A stretch of DNA of 64,000 bases from CAVYVZ01 sp963772065 (GTDB lineage: Bacteria > Acidobacteriota > Vicinamibacteria > Vicinamibacterales > UBA2999). The stretch is from contig CAVYVZ010000010.1 in NCBI GenBank assembly GCA_963772065.1, positions 124,001-188,000 on the forward strand. The letters run 5' to 3'. Below, one piece after another: positions 63,484-64,000 of the stretch. The translations under genes were made by a program, and so were the position numbers. Numbering within the stretch: the first letter of the stretch is position 1; every line of letters begins with the position of its first letter. The notes under the pieces are model-generated. The model made no database searches. It saw only the letters and a list, made by a program, of their open reading frames with translations, and was not told the origin of the DNA.

Positions 63484-63999
63484 GGGACGGTCGGTCTTGA
63501 AGTCCACAACCAGATAACCCTCATCCTCTTCGAAGACGCAGTCGGCTACGCCTTCGACGAGGCCGTCATCGACGGTCATCGTAATCGGTGTCTCTCGAAG
63601 GAGCGTGCCGTGGCGGTCGGCGGCGCGTGCGCGATGGAACACGTCGTGCGCGAGAACCGCCCGAATCACCTGTGCTGCGGACGCAACCTCCTGCTCGGTC
63701 GCTGCCACGATGCGACCCTGCGTTTCGACGATGCGCGCGATCGACGCGGCGTCGGCATCGAGTGCTGCGGTCGCAATCGCGGCGTGGACCAGCGTGCCAT
63801 AGCGAGTACCGCCGGGGCGCGACGGGTCCGTGTCGAGCGCGATGACGTCAACGTCGGCACTCAGAGGACCTGGCTCGGCACGCAGCGCCCACTCGGTGGC
63901 CGTACGCACGTCGACGGACGGTTTCCTGCCAGCGTCAATCGCTGTGTCGCGCGCTTCAGACCATCGTCGATATGCAATCAGGCCGGCGTGCAGAGTTTC
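63379..63999 (-). CDS. PD-(D/E)XK (RecB-like) nuclease domain protein, 5' end outside window
   Basis: The frame is open to the window edge, so only the C-terminal 206 residues are seen. They match the nuclease end of AddA/RecB-type helicase-nucleases: GTRYGTLVHAAIATA, then EGVADCVFEEDEGYLVVDFKTDRPSGERLERYQRQVGLYADAV, with Asp, Asp-Phe-Lys and Gln-x-x-x-Tyr of motifs II to IV. The full protein probably includes a UvrD-type helicase upstream. Confidence 0.82.
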   Translation of the reverse strand, partial: ETLHAGLIAYRRWSEARDTAIDAGRKPSVDVRTATEWALRAEPGPLSADVDVIALDTDPSRPGGTRYGTLVHAAIATAALDADAASIARIVETQGRIVAATEQEVASAAQVIRAVLAHDVFHRARAADRHGTLLRETPITMTVDDGLVEGVADCVFEEDEGYLVVDFKTDRPSGERLERYQRQVGLYADAVRQATGKPARAILMCV

Positions 64000-64000
64000 C

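Overview
The window is GC-rich, densely coded bacterial chromosome. No 16S gene is present, so the source is inferred from gene content. A duplicated orphan ABC permease of the ADOP type, N-terminal cytochrome c / PQQ dehydrogenase fusions, BACON lipoproteins, DUF6807 (PmoA-like) and creatininase-type secreted proteins, and many small secreted metallohydrolases together suggest an Acidobacteriota genome, probably of the Vicinamibacteria type. Short overlaps (ATGA, GTGA) between neighbouring genes are common and mark operons. Nothing looks like a phage, plasmid or insertion sequence, so this is chromosomal backbone with a few specialised clusters.

Layout: 1-2.4 kb holds the end of a LysR regulator and leuCD. 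2.6-6.2 kb holds a BACON lipoprotein, an outer-membrane protein and a membrane-anchored TPR protein. 6.3-9.8 kb is an mpg-uvrA repair pair. 10.2-20.5 kb is the most striking locus: a complete quinohemoprotein amine dehydrogenase (QHNDH) set in the order qhpA-D-C-B-F-E, with qhpG upstream. Between qhpG and qhpA lie a 2OG-Fe(II) oxygenase, a CDP-alcohol phosphatidyltransferase and a GtrA protein. The gamma subunit keeps every residue of the cysteine tryptophylquinone cofactor and of the three thioether crosslinks. 21-24 kb carries udgX, a TonB protein, alkD and a PrxQ peroxiredoxin. 24-31 kb carries a PQQ dehydrogenase fused to two cytochromes, an amidohydrolase, tRNA-Thr(CGT), a vanadium-haloperoxidase-like protein and a creatininase homologue.

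36-49 kb is a cell-envelope signalling cluster resembling the actinobacterial fhaA/pstP/rodA/pbpA/pknAB region. It encodes two FHA proteins, a PP2C phosphatase with a beta-helix ectodomain, a degenerate Ser/Thr kinase with a TPR tail, and one polypeptide that fuses a SEDS glycosyltransferase to a class B penicillin-binding protein. A winged-helix/FHA regulator is divergent from it. 49-64 kb is general metabolism and stress: DUF6807, DoxX, PilZ, MATE, EEP nuclease, 7Fe ferredoxin, proline dehydrogenase, PQQ sugar dehydrogenase, a lone receiver domain, an M28 peptidase, a MerA-like flavoprotein and the end of a RecB-type nuclease.

Three features cut across the regions. Two families of short intergenic repeats recur: a TAGGCGG heptamer that begins at stop codons of convergent genes, and a GGGAGATCA family with G-quadruplex potential. 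A 254-bp palindromic MITE-like element supplies the stop codon of qhpE. Six genes (OM protein, 2OG oxygenase, metallo-beta-lactamase protein, kinase, DoxX, PilZ) are each broken by exactly one extra base, which suggests insertion errors in the assembly rather than six pseudogenes.
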